NCBI GenBank assembly: GCA_947503365.1
Contig: CANNDT010000015.1
Coordinates: forward strand, 1-60,520
Origin: CANNDT01 sp945876205
Lineage (GTDB): Bacteria > Acidobacteriota > Vicinamibacteria > Vicinamibacterales > UBA2999
Reading direction: 5' to 3'
Length of the DNA: 60,520 bases
Below are positions 35,594-44,576 of this stretch, piece after piece. The notes below the pieces were generated by a model. The model was not told the origin of the DNA. It saw only the letters and a program-made list of their open reading frames with translations, and ran no database searches. Every line of letters begins with the position of its first letter. Position 1 is the stretch's first letter. A program made the translations under genes and the position numbers.

Positions 35594-36805
35594 ATGGTAG
35601 TGGGGGACGTCGTCGTGGTTGGGGCGGGGCCCGTCGGGCTCACGGCGGCGTTGGCCGTGCGCGCCCTCGGGCGTCCGGTCACCGTCGTCGAGGCAGGCGC
35701 CATGGACCGGATCAGGCCCGGAAGCCGCGCGATTTTCCTTCACCGGGCGACGCTGCAGATCCTCGAGCGGATCCAGCCGGGTCTCGGCCACGAGCTCAGC
35801 AGCCATGGCCTGGGATGGTCCACCAAGCGGACGTTGTACCGCGGACGCGAAGTGTTCCGGCGCACGTATCCGCCTCCGTCGCCCAACGCGCTCCCCGCCG
35901 CCACGAGCCTGCCCCAGATCGTCACCGAGCGCGTGCTGCACGCGGCGTGCATCGATGCGGGCGTCGAATTCATCTGGAACAGCGAGGTGACGAAGGCGAC
36001 CGCGTCCCCGACAGGCGTCCGCATCGAGTCGGGCGCCGGCGTGATTGCGGATGCGCGCTACGTCATCGCCGCCGACGGCGCGCGATCCGCGGTCCGCGAA
36101 TCGGCGGGTCTTCATCTCGAAGGGCCGCGCACCTCCAACGCCTTCGTCATCGTCGACACCGCTGAGGATCCGGCCGAACCGCTGCCGCTCGAGCGCGTGT
36201 TTCACTACGAACATCCGGCGGTCGGATTCCGCAACGTGCTGTTCGTACCGTTCGCCGGTCACTGGCGCGTGGACCTGCAGTGCAACGCTGACGACGATCC
36301 GGATGCCTTCAGCGGCGTCGACGGCGTGCGGCAGTGGCTGCCGAAGGTGATGCCGGCGAAATACGCGGAGCGCGTCACGTGGGTGTCGACCTATGTCTTC
36401 CGCCAGGCGATCGCCAACTCGTTCGTCGATGCGACGCGGCGCATTCTGCTCACGGGAGAAGCCGCGCACGTCTTCGCACCCTTCGGCGCGCGCGGGCTGA
36501 ACTCGGGAGTCGCCGACGCGTTCGTCGCGGTCAAGGCGATCGACGCCGCACTCGACGTTGACCCCTCCGCCGCCGAGCAGTTGATCAATCAGTTCGCCCA
36601 ATCGCGCCGCGCCGCCGCCGAGCGCAACCGCGCCGCGTCGTCCACCGCCCTCACGCACCTCGTCGCCAGCGCGCCATCCACCCGCCTGATCCGCCGCGCC
36701 GCCGCCGCACTGGCCCCCGTCATGCCGTCCGCCGGCCGCTGGCTCGACGCCGCGCCTTACGGCCCGCCTCTCGGCGCGCCGGATAGCGACGGGATGCAGT
36801 ACTGA
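35594..36805 (+). CDS. FAD-dependent aromatic monooxygenase family protein
   Basis: A 403-residue flavoprotein of the UbiH/PheA/TfdB type. The dinucleotide-binding loop GAGPVG is at 10-15 in VVVVGAGPVGLTAALAV. The DG motif is in YVIAADGARSAVRESAG, and the second FAD motif is TGEAAHVFAPFGARGLNSG, where the usual GD is GE. GGGAGGG lies directly before ATG 35594; GTG 35600 is better spaced and equally possible. It should hydroxylate an aromatic or related compound using NAD(P)H and oxygen. No partner genes reveal the substrate. It stands alone on the plus strand. Confidence 0.85.
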   Translation: MVVGDVVVVGAGPVGLTAALAVRALGRPVTVVEAGAMDRIRPGSRAIFLHRATLQILERIQPGLGHELSSHGLGWSTKRTLYRGREVFRRTYPPPSPNALPAATSLPQIVTERVLHAACIDAGVEFIWNSEVTKATASPTGVRIESGAGVIADARYVIAADGARSAVRESAGLHLEGPRTSNAFVIVDTAEDPAEPLPLERVFHYEHPAVGFRNVLFVPFAGHWRVDLQCNADDDPDAFSGVDGVRQWLPKVMPAKYAERVTWVSTYVFRQAIANSFVDATRRILLTGEAAHVFAPFGARGLNSGVADAFVAVKAIDAALDVDPSAAEQLINQFAQSRRAAAERNRAASSTALTHLVASAPSTRLIRRAAAALAPVMPSAGRWLDAAPYGPPLGAPDSDGMQY

Positions 36806-36920
36806 GGGTGCGAGCGGTCTGACGGTCGTCGGTGCGATCGCTATCGCGCTTGCCCGTGCCAATGTCGGTTTGCGAGACGTGACGTTTTCGTGTCTACTTC
36901 CCTGCAAACGGGTCAGCCAC

Positions 36921-37817
36921 ATGAATCAATTGTTACGAGCGGCGGTCGTCGGTTTCTTGGCGTTCGGAGGGGCGGTGACGCCCGCGGCTGCCCAGCAGGC
37001 CATGGATATCTCGGGTGTCTGGAACCACAACGGCCTGATGGTGGAAGACCGGGCGATCATCATGAACGGCACCGGCGGCGGCGCCCGCATTGGTGACTAC
37101 ACCGGATTTCCGCTCAACGATGCCGGCCGCCAACAGACCGATTCCTGGATGGCCTCGCGGATGGAGTTGCCCGAGCACCTGTGCCACCCGCATCCCGCGC
37201 AATACACGCTGTGGGGTCCGGGTAACTTCCGCATCACCAACACCCTCGATCCGCTGACGAATCAGATCATCGGGATCGTCATGGACGGCCTGAACGGCGA
37301 TATGCGGCGGCAGATCTGGTTCGATGGCCGTCCACACCCGCCGGAATACGCCCGCCACACGTGGGCCGGGTTTTCGACCGGCGTGTGGGAAGGCAACATG
37401 CTCACCGTGACGACGACGCACCTGAAAGAGGGATGGGTGAATCGCAACGGCATTCACATGAGCGACCACGGCACACTGCGCGAGCATTTCATCCGGCACG
37501 ACGACTACCTGACGGTCATCTTCATCGTCAACGATCCCGAGCACTTCGAGGAGCCGTTCATCCGCACCACGCAGGCGAAGTTCGATCCGAGCACGCTGAT
37601 CGGCGTGGATGAGTGCCAGCCCTTCGACCAGAGCGTCGTGAACGTCGATCAGCCACCCGGCTTCGTGCCGCACTGGCTGCCCGGGCAGAACCCGCAGCTG
37701 ACCGAGTTTGGGACGATGTTCGGCGTGCCGCAGGACGCTGCGCGGGGCGGCTCGAAGACGTTGTATCCCGAATACATCCAGGAGTTGAAGAAGATGATCG
37801 GGGCGCAGAAAAAGTGA
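36921..37817 (+). CDS. Secreted protein of the recurrent uncharacterised family
   Basis: A 298-residue exported protein. ATG 36921 opens a signal peptide ending PAAAQQ; the frame extends upstream without a signal. Family blocks are DISGVWNHNG, RIGDYTGFPLNDAGRQQTD, ELPEHLCHPHPAQYTLWGP, RQIWFDGRPHPPEYARHTW, GFSTGVWEGNMLTVTTTHL and a repeat-like ...LREHFIRHDDYLTVIFIV. It overlaps the next gene by GTGA, so it is coupled to the metallo-beta-lactamase-fold gene. This is the first of a four-gene operon ending in a receptor. Function unknown. Confidence 0.75.
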   Translation: MNQLLRAAVVGFLAFGGAVTPAAAQQAMDISGVWNHNGLMVEDRAIIMNGTGGGARIGDYTGFPLNDAGRQQTDSWMASRMELPEHLCHPHPAQYTLWGPGNFRITNTLDPLTNQIIGIVMDGLNGDMRRQIWFDGRPHPPEYARHTWAGFSTGVWEGNMLTVTTTHLKEGWVNRNGIHMSDHGTLREHFIRHDDYLTVIFIVNDPEHFEEPFIRTTQAKFDPSTLIGVDECQPFDQSVVNVDQPPGFVPHWLPGQNPQLTEFGTMFGVPQDAARGGSKTLYPEYIQELKKMIGAQKK

Positions 37818-38839
37818 GCCGACACGTCATCAACCTCCTGGCCGCATCGGCGGCAATGGTGATGCTCCTGGGCGGAACCTTCGTCGGCGCGGCGGATCCC
37901 GCGGCCGATCCTGCCGCACAAGGCGAGACGCCCGCGTCCGTCGCGAGTGGTCCGGTGAAGGTGCTTCACGTGCAGGGAAACGTCTACATGCTGGTGGGTG
38001 CCGGCGCGAACATCGCCGCCTCGGTCGGCGAGCAGGGCGTCCTGCTGGTGGACACGGGCAATGAGGCGTCGAGCGAGGCGGTGCTCGCTGCCGTTCGCAC
38101 GCTGTCGCCGAAGCTGCCGGTTCAGTACATCCTCAACACGACGCACAAGCCCGACCACACCGGCGGCAACGACGTGATCGCGAAGGCCGGCCGCAGGCTC
38201 GTGGACGCCGACAGCACCCAGGCGGTCATCCTCTCGCACGAGAGCATCCTCAACCGGATGAGCGCTCCAGACGGCCGCGTGCCGCCCAGGCCGGTGCCCG
38301 CGTGGCCGACCGATACGTTCTTCACGCAGCGCAAAGAGGTGTATTTCAACGGCGAGCCGGCCATCATGTCCCACCAGCCAGGCTCGACCGACGGCGATAC
38401 CTACGTCTTCTTCCGGCGCTCGGATGTCATCGCCGCCGGAGACCTCTACATCAACACGACCTTCCCGGAGATCAACGTGGAGGCCGGCGGGCACATCAAC
38501 GGCGTGCTCAAGGGACTGAACGATCTGCTCGAAGTGATCATCCCCAGGAACAACGAAGAGGACGGGACCCTGGTGATCCCGGGGCACGGACGCGTCGCCG
38601 ACGAGCTCGACGTCGCCGAGTATCGCGACATGGTGACCATCATGCGCGACCGGGTGCAGGACGCCGTCACGCGAGGGCAGACGCTCGCCCAGGTGAAGGC
38701 CGACAAGCGCATCGCGCTCGAGTACGACGAGCGCTACGGCGGCAAGGGCGGTCCATGGACGACCGAGATGTTCCTCGAGGCCGTGTACAAGAACCTTACC
38801 GCGAAGCCGTCGCCGGCTGTCTCGAAGGAGGGGCGATGA
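37814..38839 (+). CDS. Exported metallo-beta-lactamase-fold protein with altered metal motif
   Basis: A 341-residue exported protein starting at GTG 37814, overlapping the previous stop. The signal segment is LLAASAAMVMLLGGTFVGAA. The fold is recognisable from GNVYMLVGAGANIAAS, GVLLVDTG, YILNTTHKPDHTGGN and VIPGHG. The canonical HxHxDH is replaced by TTHKPDH at 109-115: the first two zinc histidines appear as Thr and Lys, keeping the Asp and last His. The next usual His is in a GSTDGDTYVFF stretch without it. Hydrolytic zinc chemistry is therefore doubtful. The stop overlaps the next start (ATGA). Confidence 0.8.
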   Translation: MSRHVINLLAASAAMVMLLGGTFVGAADPAADPAAQGETPASVASGPVKVLHVQGNVYMLVGAGANIAASVGEQGVLLVDTGNEASSEAVLAAVRTLSPKLPVQYILNTTHKPDHTGGNDVIAKAGRRLVDADSTQAVILSHESILNRMSAPDGRVPPRPVPAWPTDTFFTQRKEVYFNGEPAIMSHQPGSTDGDTYVFFRRSDVIAAGDLYINTTFPEINVEAGGHINGVLKGLNDLLEVIIPRNNEEDGTLVIPGHGRVADELDVAEYRDMVTIMRDRVQDAVTRGQTLAQVKADKRIALEYDERYGGKGGPWTTEMFLEAVYKNLTAKPSPAVSKEGR

Positions 38840-39642
38840 CACGGGCGATGCTCGCCGCCGTCGCGCTGACGATCGCGGCGGTCGTTCCAGGCGCCGCGCA
38901 GCAGACGCCCCGCGCCACGGCGCCGCTGGATCTCACCGGTAACTGGGTGTCGGTCGTGACCGAGGACTGGCGTTGGCGGATGCTGACGCCGGCAAAGGGC
39001 GATGCGCCCGGCATTCCGTTGAATGCCGAAGGCATCAAGGTGACCAACGCCTGGGACCTCGCGCGCGACAACGCCACGGGCAATCAATGCAAGGCGTTCG
39101 GCGCCGGCGGCATCATGCGCATCCCGACCCGCGTGCGCATCAGCTGGCAGGACGACTCGACGCTGAAGCTCGAAACCGATGCCGGCACCCAGACCCGCGT
39201 GCTGCGCTTTTACGGCTCGGTGCCGCCGCGTCCGACCGGCGAACCAAGCCTGCAAGGCTTCTCGATCGCCAGTTGGCAACTGCGAAACACGGGGACCCCT
39301 CTGCTGGCGCCCGCGGGCGGGCGAGGACAAGGGAGCGGCGTCCGGCCGAAGGGATCGTTGAAGGTGGTCACCACCAACCTGCGCGCGGGCTACACGCGCA
39401 AGAACGGCATTCCCTACAGCGACCGCACGGTGTTGACGGAGTACTACGACCGCCACGAAGACTTCGGGTCTGAATGGTTCACCGTGATGACGATTGTTGA
39501 CGACCCGACCTACTACGTATCGCCGTTTGTCACGACGACGCATTTCAAGAAAGAGCCTGACGGATCCAAGTGGAATCCCCAGCCGTGCGAGACGATGCCG
39601 CCGACGGTGAACGTCATCGCCAAGGGCCAGGGCGGCGACTGA
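38836..39642 (+). CDS. Secreted protein of the recurrent uncharacterised family, divergent
   Basis: A 268-residue exported protein, signal peptide ending AAVVPGAAQQ. It shows DLTGNWVSVVTEDWRWRM near the start, CKAFGAGGIMRIPTRVRISW, and the late block LKVVTTNLRAGYTRKNGIPYSD followed by LTEYYDRHE. It lacks the exact DGR-HP block but keeps the same overall order, so membership is probable. It overlaps the metallo-beta-lactamase-fold gene by four bases and lies 19 bp before the receptor at 39662, making a coupled operon 36921-42598. Function unknown. Confidence 0.65.
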   Translation: MTRAMLAAVALTIAAVVPGAAQQTPRATAPLDLTGNWVSVVTEDWRWRMLTPAKGDAPGIPLNAEGIKVTNAWDLARDNATGNQCKAFGAGGIMRIPTRVRISWQDDSTLKLETDAGTQTRVLRFYGSVPPRPTGEPSLQGFSIASWQLRNTGTPLLAPAGGRGQGSGVRPKGSLKVVTTNLRAGYTRKNGIPYSDRTVLTEYYDRHEDFGSEWFTVMTIVDDPTYYVSPFVTTTHFKKEPDGSKWNPQPCETMPPTVNVIAKGQGGD

Positions 39643-39661
39643 CACCGAGAAGGAGTGGACG

Positions 39662-42598
39662 ATGCGTGCATTGAGAACTCTGACGATGTTCCTCGGGTCT
39701 CTGATGATTGTGCCGGCGGCGGCGTACGCGCAGGCGGTCATCGCCGGATCGGTCACGGACGGATCGGGTGGCGTGCTCCCCGGCGTGACGGTCGAAGCCG
39801 CCAGCCCTGCGCTCATCGAGAAGGTCCGCACCGTGGTGACCGACGGCGCCGGCCGCTACCGCGTCGTCGATCTGCGCCCCGGCGCATACACCATCACGTT
39901 CACCTTGCCGGGCTTCAGCACGGTGAAGCGCGAGGGTATCGAACTGACCGGATCGTTTGTCGCGACCATCGACGCGCAGCTGCGCGTTGGCGCGCTGCAG
40001 GAGACGATCACCGTGACCGGCGAAGCGCCGGTCGTGGACGTGCAGAGCACGACGCGCGAACGGGTGCTGGCCGCCGAGATGATCGACGCGCTTCCAACCA
40101 GTCGAAACCACTATTCACTGGTAGTGCTCCTGCCGGGCGTGACGACGAGCAGCCAGGACGTCGGCGGCGTGGCCGGCAACCAGCAGGGTCAGACGATGTC
40201 GATCCACGGTGGACGCGGCGACGACATGCGCGTCACCCAGGGCGGCGTGTCGCTCGGCACCAATCTGAGCGGAGGCGCGAAGTCGTCCAACACCTACAAC
40301 ATGGGCGCCGTGCAGGAAGTGGCGGTTGACACCGGCGCGGTCAACGCCGAGCTCGGGCAGGGCGGCATACGCATCAACCTGATTCCCAAGGACGGTGGCA
40401 ACACCTTCAGCGGAACGCTGGTGACCTCCTACGCGAACAGCGCGATGCAAGGCAGCAACTACACGCAGGACCTGAAGGACCGCGGCCTGAACGCGCCCGG
40501 CACCCTCGAGAAGAACTGGAGCTTCAATCCCGGTCTCGGCGGGCCGATCAAGCGGGACAAGCTGTGGTTCTACTCGTCGTACGCCAATAACGGCGCAGCG
40601 AATCGCGTCGCGGGGATGTTCTACAACAAGAACGCCAACAACCCTGATGTCTGGACCTACGAGGCGGATCTCAGTCGCCCGGCCGTACTCCGGACCACGT
40701 GGGGCAATGCCCAGGGACGGATCACCTGGCAGGCGAACGCGAAGAACAAGATCGGCGTGATGTACGACCGCAACTTCCAGTGCCAGTGCCTGGGCAGCGT
40801 GACGGCCACCACTGCGCCTGAAGCGGGGCAGGATCGGCGGTATCCCGGCATGGCCAACACCTTCGTCGATTGGACCTCCCCGGTGACGAATCGAGTGCTG
40901 CTCGAATCGACGATCATGCGGCGCACCGAGCCGATCGATTCGCGGCCGGGCGCCGGTGTGACGCCCAACATGATCTCGGTCAACGATCAGTTCACCGGGC
41001 TGACCTACCGGAATCGCGTGACCGGCGGCACGACTGATACGAGATTCATTTCGTACCGCGCGGCGCTCTCCTACGTCACCGGATCACACGCATTCAAGAC
41101 AGGATTCAACAACGGCCGGCAGACGATCGAGCGGCTCACGACCGCCGATCAGCCAGTGAGCTACCGGTTGAACACCGCCACCGGGGTGCCGGTTCCGAAC
41201 CTGATCACCCTGCAGGCGGTGCCCTACCGGTTGACGGGCACGTTCACCTCCGACGGCGGCATCTTCGTGCAGGACAAGTGGACGATCGATCGCCTGACCC
41301 TCGGGTTCGGCGTGCGCTACGACTTCATCTCCATCGCCTATCCCGAGCAGCAGCTCGGGCCTGGGCCGCTCGTCCCCGCGCGCAGCCTCACGCTGGCGGC
41401 GACCCATGGCATCTCGTGGAAGGACATCACGCCGAAGCTCGGCGTCTCCTACGACGTCTTCGGCAACGGTAAGACCGCGCTGAAGGCGAGCGCCAACAAG
41501 TACGTCGCCGGCCAGGGCCTGAGCGGTCCGTTTGGTGACGGCCTGAACCCGGGCAGCCGCCTGGTTCAGACCACGACTCGCGCCTGGACCGACGCCAACA
41601 GGAATTTCATCCCGGATTGCAACGTCACGCTCCCGGCAGCCAACGGCGAGTGCGCGGCGATGGCCAACAGCAACTTCGGCACCTCGGTCCCCGGCAACAA
41701 CTACGACCCGGACACGGTGACCGGGTGGGGGAAGCGGCCGTTCGACTGGGAATTCTCGGGCGGCGTGCAGCACGAGCTCGTCACCGGCGTCTCGCTGTCG
41801 GTCGACTACTTCCGGCGGCTGTTCGGTAATTTTGTCGTCACCGACAACCGCGCCGTGAGCGCCGCCGACTACAACGCCTTCAGCATCGTCGCGCCATCGG
41901 ATCCGCGGCTGCCAGGGGGCGGCGGCTACACCGTCTCCGGTCTCTACAACCTGAACCCCTCGAGGTTCGGCGTCCCGGCCGACAACTACGTGACGTTTGC
42001 CGACAACTACGGCAAGCAGATCGAGCACTGGAACGGCGTTGATGTCAGCCTCGCGCTGCGGCCGCGGGCCGGCTTCACGGTCCAGGGCGGCACGAGCACC
42101 GGCCGCCGAACGACCGACTCGTGCGAGATTCGCGCGAAGCTGCCGGAGACGGCGGACGTGAACCCGTACTGCCGAACACAGACGCCCTTGCAGACACAGT
42201 TCAAGGGGCTGCTGTTGTACACGGTGCCGGTGATCGACGTGCAGGTGAGCACCACCGTGCAGAGCGTGCCCGGATCGCAGGTGATCGGCAACTTTGTCGC
42301 GGCGAATGCGATCGTGCAGCCGTCGCTCGGCCGTCCGCTCTCAGGCGGTGCCGCCAATGTCACCGCGAACATCGTCGAACCATGGTCGATCGTCGGCGAG
42401 CGGCTGAACCAGGTCGACCTCCGGATCGGCAAGAACCTCAGGTTCGGCGGCACCAGGTCGACGATTCACCTGGATCTGTTCAACCTGCTGAACGCCAACA
42501 CGGTGCTGACCGAAAATCCCGCGTTCGGCACCTTCCGCCGCCCGACCGCCATCCTGCCCGCGCGGTTCGTGAAGATCGGCTACCAGTTCGACTTCTGA
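39662..42598 (+). CDS. TonB-dependent receptor, Oar-like, CxC group
   Basis: A 978-residue outer-membrane receptor. The signal peptide ends AAAYAQ. A carboxypeptidase-regulatory domain (VIAGSVTDGSGGVLPGVTVE) leads to a plug with IPKDGGNTFSG and a barrel ending IGYQFDF. The CxC motif is QCQCLG (DNA 40781-40789) and the later pair is DCNVTLPAANGECAAM. AAGGAG precedes ATG 39662. It is the last gene of the operon with the secreted proteins and the metallo-beta-lactamase-fold protein, and is followed after 90 bases by a strong terminator. Substrate unknown. Confidence 0.88.
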   Translation: MRALRTLTMFLGSLMIVPAAAYAQAVIAGSVTDGSGGVLPGVTVEAASPALIEKVRTVVTDGAGRYRVVDLRPGAYTITFTLPGFSTVKREGIELTGSFVATIDAQLRVGALQETITVTGEAPVVDVQSTTRERVLAAEMIDALPTSRNHYSLVVLLPGVTTSSQDVGGVAGNQQGQTMSIHGGRGDDMRVTQGGVSLGTNLSGGAKSSNTYNMGAVQEVAVDTGAVNAELGQGGIRINLIPKDGGNTFSGTLVTSYANSAMQGSNYTQDLKDRGLNAPGTLEKNWSFNPGLGGPIKRDKLWFYSSYANNGAANRVAGMFYNKNANNPDVWTYEADLSRPAVLRTTWGNAQGRITWQANAKNKIGVMYDRNFQCQCLGSVTATTAPEAGQDRRYPGMANTFVDWTSPVTNRVLLESTIMRRTEPIDSRPGAGVTPNMISVNDQFTGLTYRNRVTGGTTDTRFISYRAALSYVTGSHAFKTGFNNGRQTIERLTTADQPVSYRLNTATGVPVPNLITLQAVPYRLTGTFTSDGGIFVQDKWTIDRLTLGFGVRYDFISIAYPEQQLGPGPLVPARSLTLAATHGISWKDITPKLGVSYDVFGNGKTALKASANKYVAGQGLSGPFGDGLNPGSRLVQTTTRAWTDANRNFIPDCNVTLPAANGECAAMANSNFGTSVPGNNYDPDTVTGWGKRPFDWEFSGGVQHELVTGVSLSVDYFRRLFGNFVVTDNRAVSAADYNAFSIVAPSDPRLPGGGGYTVSGLYNLNPSRFGVPADNYVTFADNYGKQIEHWNGVDVSLALRPRAGFTVQGGTSTGRRTTDSCEIRAKLPETADVNPYCRTQTPLQTQFKGLLLYTVPVIDVQVSTTVQSVPGSQVIGNFVAANAIVQPSLGRPLSGGAANVTANIVEPWSIVGERLNQVDLRIGKNLRFGGTRSTIHLDLFNLLNANTVLTENPAFGTFRRPTAILPARFVKIGYQFDF

Positions 42599-42687
42599 CG
42601 CTGGTCGGTGCGGTCGGTCTGCGATTCGGTGCGATTGTTCTAGAGTGCGCATCCTCGCGCCGACAGGCTAAGCACGGTGCTCGTGGA

Positions 42688-42715
42688 GGCGGACCTTCCG
42701 GGTCCGCCTTTTTTT
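42688..42715 (+). terminator. Rho-independent terminator after receptor
   Basis: GGCGGACC at 42688-42695, loop TTCCG, GGTCCGCC at 42701-42708, then seven T at 42709-42715. It is a textbook terminator for the operon ending at 42598. It also forms the outer edge of the left inverted repeat; the right repeat ends in a matching stem at 44776-44796. Confidence 0.9.
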
Positions 42716-42858
42716 GATGCGCCCTGCGACGCCGGGTATTTGCCTCCGCTCGCCGGCTCGGCACGCCCGCCGAGAGGCGCTAGGCCCGAGGCTCGGTTGT
42801 AGCGCCGGTTCTCCGGCGACCGAGACCGGCTCGCTGCGCAAACACCCGACGCCGCAGG
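42688..42858 (+). repeat. Left long imperfect inverted repeat of island
   Basis: This arm matches the reverse complement of 44577-44796. Exact or near-exact blocks are ACACCCGACGCCGCAGG (42842-42858; 17 of 17), a 17-base block around the GTTCTCCGGCGACCGAG sequence, a 23-base block around CTCGGCACGCCCGCCGAGAG with one mismatch, and CGACGCCGGG. The outer hairpin is also conserved. Internal stems (for example CTCGGC...GCCGAG) suggest RNA or single-strand structure. Confidence 0.75.
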
Positions 42859-42958
42859 ACGCCGAACCGTGTCGTGGTGCACCGCACCCGCCTTACTAGC
42901 CGTACAATCTCATCCTTCGGCAGCGTCCAATATCTGATCGACAGCGAGGTGAGGCTTG

Positions 42959-43201
42959 GTGATCCACGGTTGGGCGTCCCGTAGCTTCTCGACGGTTACG
43001 CTGCTGCTCTCAGTAGGTGCGTGTGCGTTCGCGCAGACACAGCCACCTCAGCCCGAGAGCATCCGCATTCAACAGGTGCCACCCGTTGACCTGCGTGGTA
43101 CTGACGCCTCACCACTGATCGTCAACGTACGACCAACCCCGCAGACTGACGACGAAGCAACCAGAGAACAACGCGAGAAGGAGCAGGAGTCTGCTGCCTG
43201 A
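42959..43201 (+). CDS. Small secreted protein of unknown function in island
   Basis: An 80-residue exported protein starting at GTG 42959 (TTG 42956 is in frame too), with GAGGTGAGG a few bases upstream. The signal peptide (TVTLLLSVGACAFAQ) leads to a short, probably disordered mature part rich in Pro, Gln and Glu (TQPPQPESIRIQQVPPVD ... TREQREKEQESAA). Its TGA stop overlaps the likely start of the next gene as CTGA, indicating translational coupling. No family is recognised. Confidence 0.6.
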   Translation: MIHGWASRSFSTVTLLLSVGACAFAQTQPPQPESIRIQQVPPVDLRGTDASPLIVNVRPTPQTDDEATREQREKEQESAA

Positions 43202-43947
43202 CCCGCTGGCTTGCCATCGCGACCGCCATTCTCGGCACGCTGCAGTTGGCAGCCATCGCGTTCCAAGTCCGAATAGCCTCACGCCAGAACGCCATCATCG
43301 AGAGGCAAAACACGATCATGACTGGCCAGCGCGACGCCGCCGACAAGCAGTCGGAGTACATGCGAGACGGACTGGCCGAAACGCGCAAGGCGGCCGACGC
43401 CGCCGTCGAGAGCGCGGGAACTGCTGACGAATCGCTGGTTGCAGTGCAGCGACCGTTTGTCCACGTCCAAGGTTTCCATCAGAGCATGCGATGGGACGAT
43501 CTACCAGATGGCACCCCAACCAACATCGAATACAGAGTCACGCCGATTTTGGAGAACAGTGGCGCGACGCCTACCGTCGACATGAGGTTAGTGGTTGAGT
43601 ACGAGGTTCGTACAACTCCGTTGCCCGCAGGCTTCGATTTTTCCTATTCAGAGTCCATGGCCCCCGTAGTCATAGGGCCGCATGGGCACCTTAGTGCTGC
43701 CACCGGGGTTATTCCAGCTAGCGACCTGGTGGCGGTGAAGAACGGCAGTCGACATGTTTACGTCTGGGGCACGGCTGGCTATGCCGATGTGTTCGATCCG
43801 GCGGGACTGGTCCACGAGGTTAGGTTTTGCTACCGGATCACGAATGTGCTCGGTGACCCAGCCAATCCGCGCACTGCCAAGAACCCCGCCGGCACCGACG
43901 TTGAGTACACGCTGTTCATGCACTCGGAGCACAACTCCGCGCGTTAG
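43198..43947 (+). CDS. Membrane-anchored coiled-coil protein of unknown function in island
   Basis: A 249-residue protein if started at the rare codon CTG 43198, or 233 from TTG 43246. CTG is preferred because it overlaps the upstream stop, has GGAG nine bases upstream, and restores a complete transmembrane helix (WLAIATAILGTLQLAAIAF). A coiled coil follows (about 35-80: RQNAIIERQNTIM, ETRKAADAAVESAG), then a beta-rich domain starting RPFVHVQGFHQSM. This helix, coiled coil and C-terminal domain layout is typical of small uncharacterised proteins on genomic islands. Function unknown. Confidence 0.65.
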   Translation: MTRWLAIATAILGTLQLAAIAFQVRIASRQNAIIERQNTIMTGQRDAADKQSEYMRDGLAETRKAADAAVESAGTADESLVAVQRPFVHVQGFHQSMRWDDLPDGTPTNIEYRVTPILENSGATPTVDMRLVVEYEVRTTPLPAGFDFSYSESMAPVVIGPHGHLSAATGVIPASDLVAVKNGSRHVYVWGTAGYADVFDPAGLVHEVRFCYRITNVLGDPANPRTAKNPAGTDVEYTLFMHSEHNSAR

Positions 43948-44323
43948 GGCCAATCCAGAACCTCAAAGCGTAGAAGCGGATCCAGACCTCTGATCCTGCA
44001 TTCTGTGACACGGATCTGGTTGTTCTTTTACAGGATCGCCCAACGCGTGACCGCCTCAAGCCACGAGAGTCGGAAATCGATTCAAGCATGTCGAAACGTC
44101 CTGCTCGGAACAAGCATGAGATTCGGATTGGACCAGAAGTGGGCGAACGTCCGTCGCTCTCACTTGCCTGCTGCTGGCTCTGACCATCGCAACATCGGCA
44201 TGTCTTTGTCGCTTCGCACGCTGACGGGTTCGTTTCCCGGCTCACCTGACATGGGCGCTGCAACGCCTTCTGCTGGCGAACGACGCGGTCGCCCATGTGA
44301 TTGATGTGGACGATCAGGACAAC

Positions 44324-44576
44324 CTAGGCGCCGACTGACCCTTCGACCAGAATACTGAACGCGAAGACGGGGATTGCCCACAGCAGCCACGCTCCGAGTG
44401 CTGCGAAGGTGAACAGGGAGGCAAAAATGGCCGACGTTTGCGAAAGAAGGCTTGCCGCATCGCGTACGGCGACCAGAAATTCCTGCTCCGTGAATGTGAT
44501 TTCACGAGCCTTGGTCGCTGCAGGACAACGAGTGATAGGGTCTTCGCCATCCCGAGATTGGACGATTCTCCAGCGG
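44324..44576 (-). pseudogene. Possible remnant of a small membrane protein
   Basis: On the minus strand an open frame ending at TAG 44324-44326 reads REITFTEQEFLVAVRDA and then a hydrophobic stretch, SAIFASLFTFAALGAWLLW, and AIPVFAFSILVEGSVGA. That looks like the end of a real membrane protein. The frame runs back into the right inverted repeat without any ATG, GTG or TTG, so the 5' part is missing or a CTG start is used. Low confidence. Confidence 0.3.

Larger units (their letters stand above)
42599..42958. other. Non-coding stretch with terminator and left inverted repeat
   Basis: No gene is seen in these 360 bases. 42688-42715 is a rho-independent terminator, and 42719-42858 continues as the left arm of a long imperfect inverted repeat. 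GAGGTGAGG at about 42945-42953 is the ribosome binding site of the next small gene. Confidence 0.6.

Noticed and set aside
35105..36922. 605-codon minus-strand protein
   Set aside because: Only the last 149 codons from ATG 35551 have a signal peptide and are free of overlap; the rest is antisense to the flavin monooxygenase.
44005..44304. Plus-strand 99-codon frame
   Set aside because: No family signal, no ribosome binding site and a biased composition; it is in the gene-poor part of the island.
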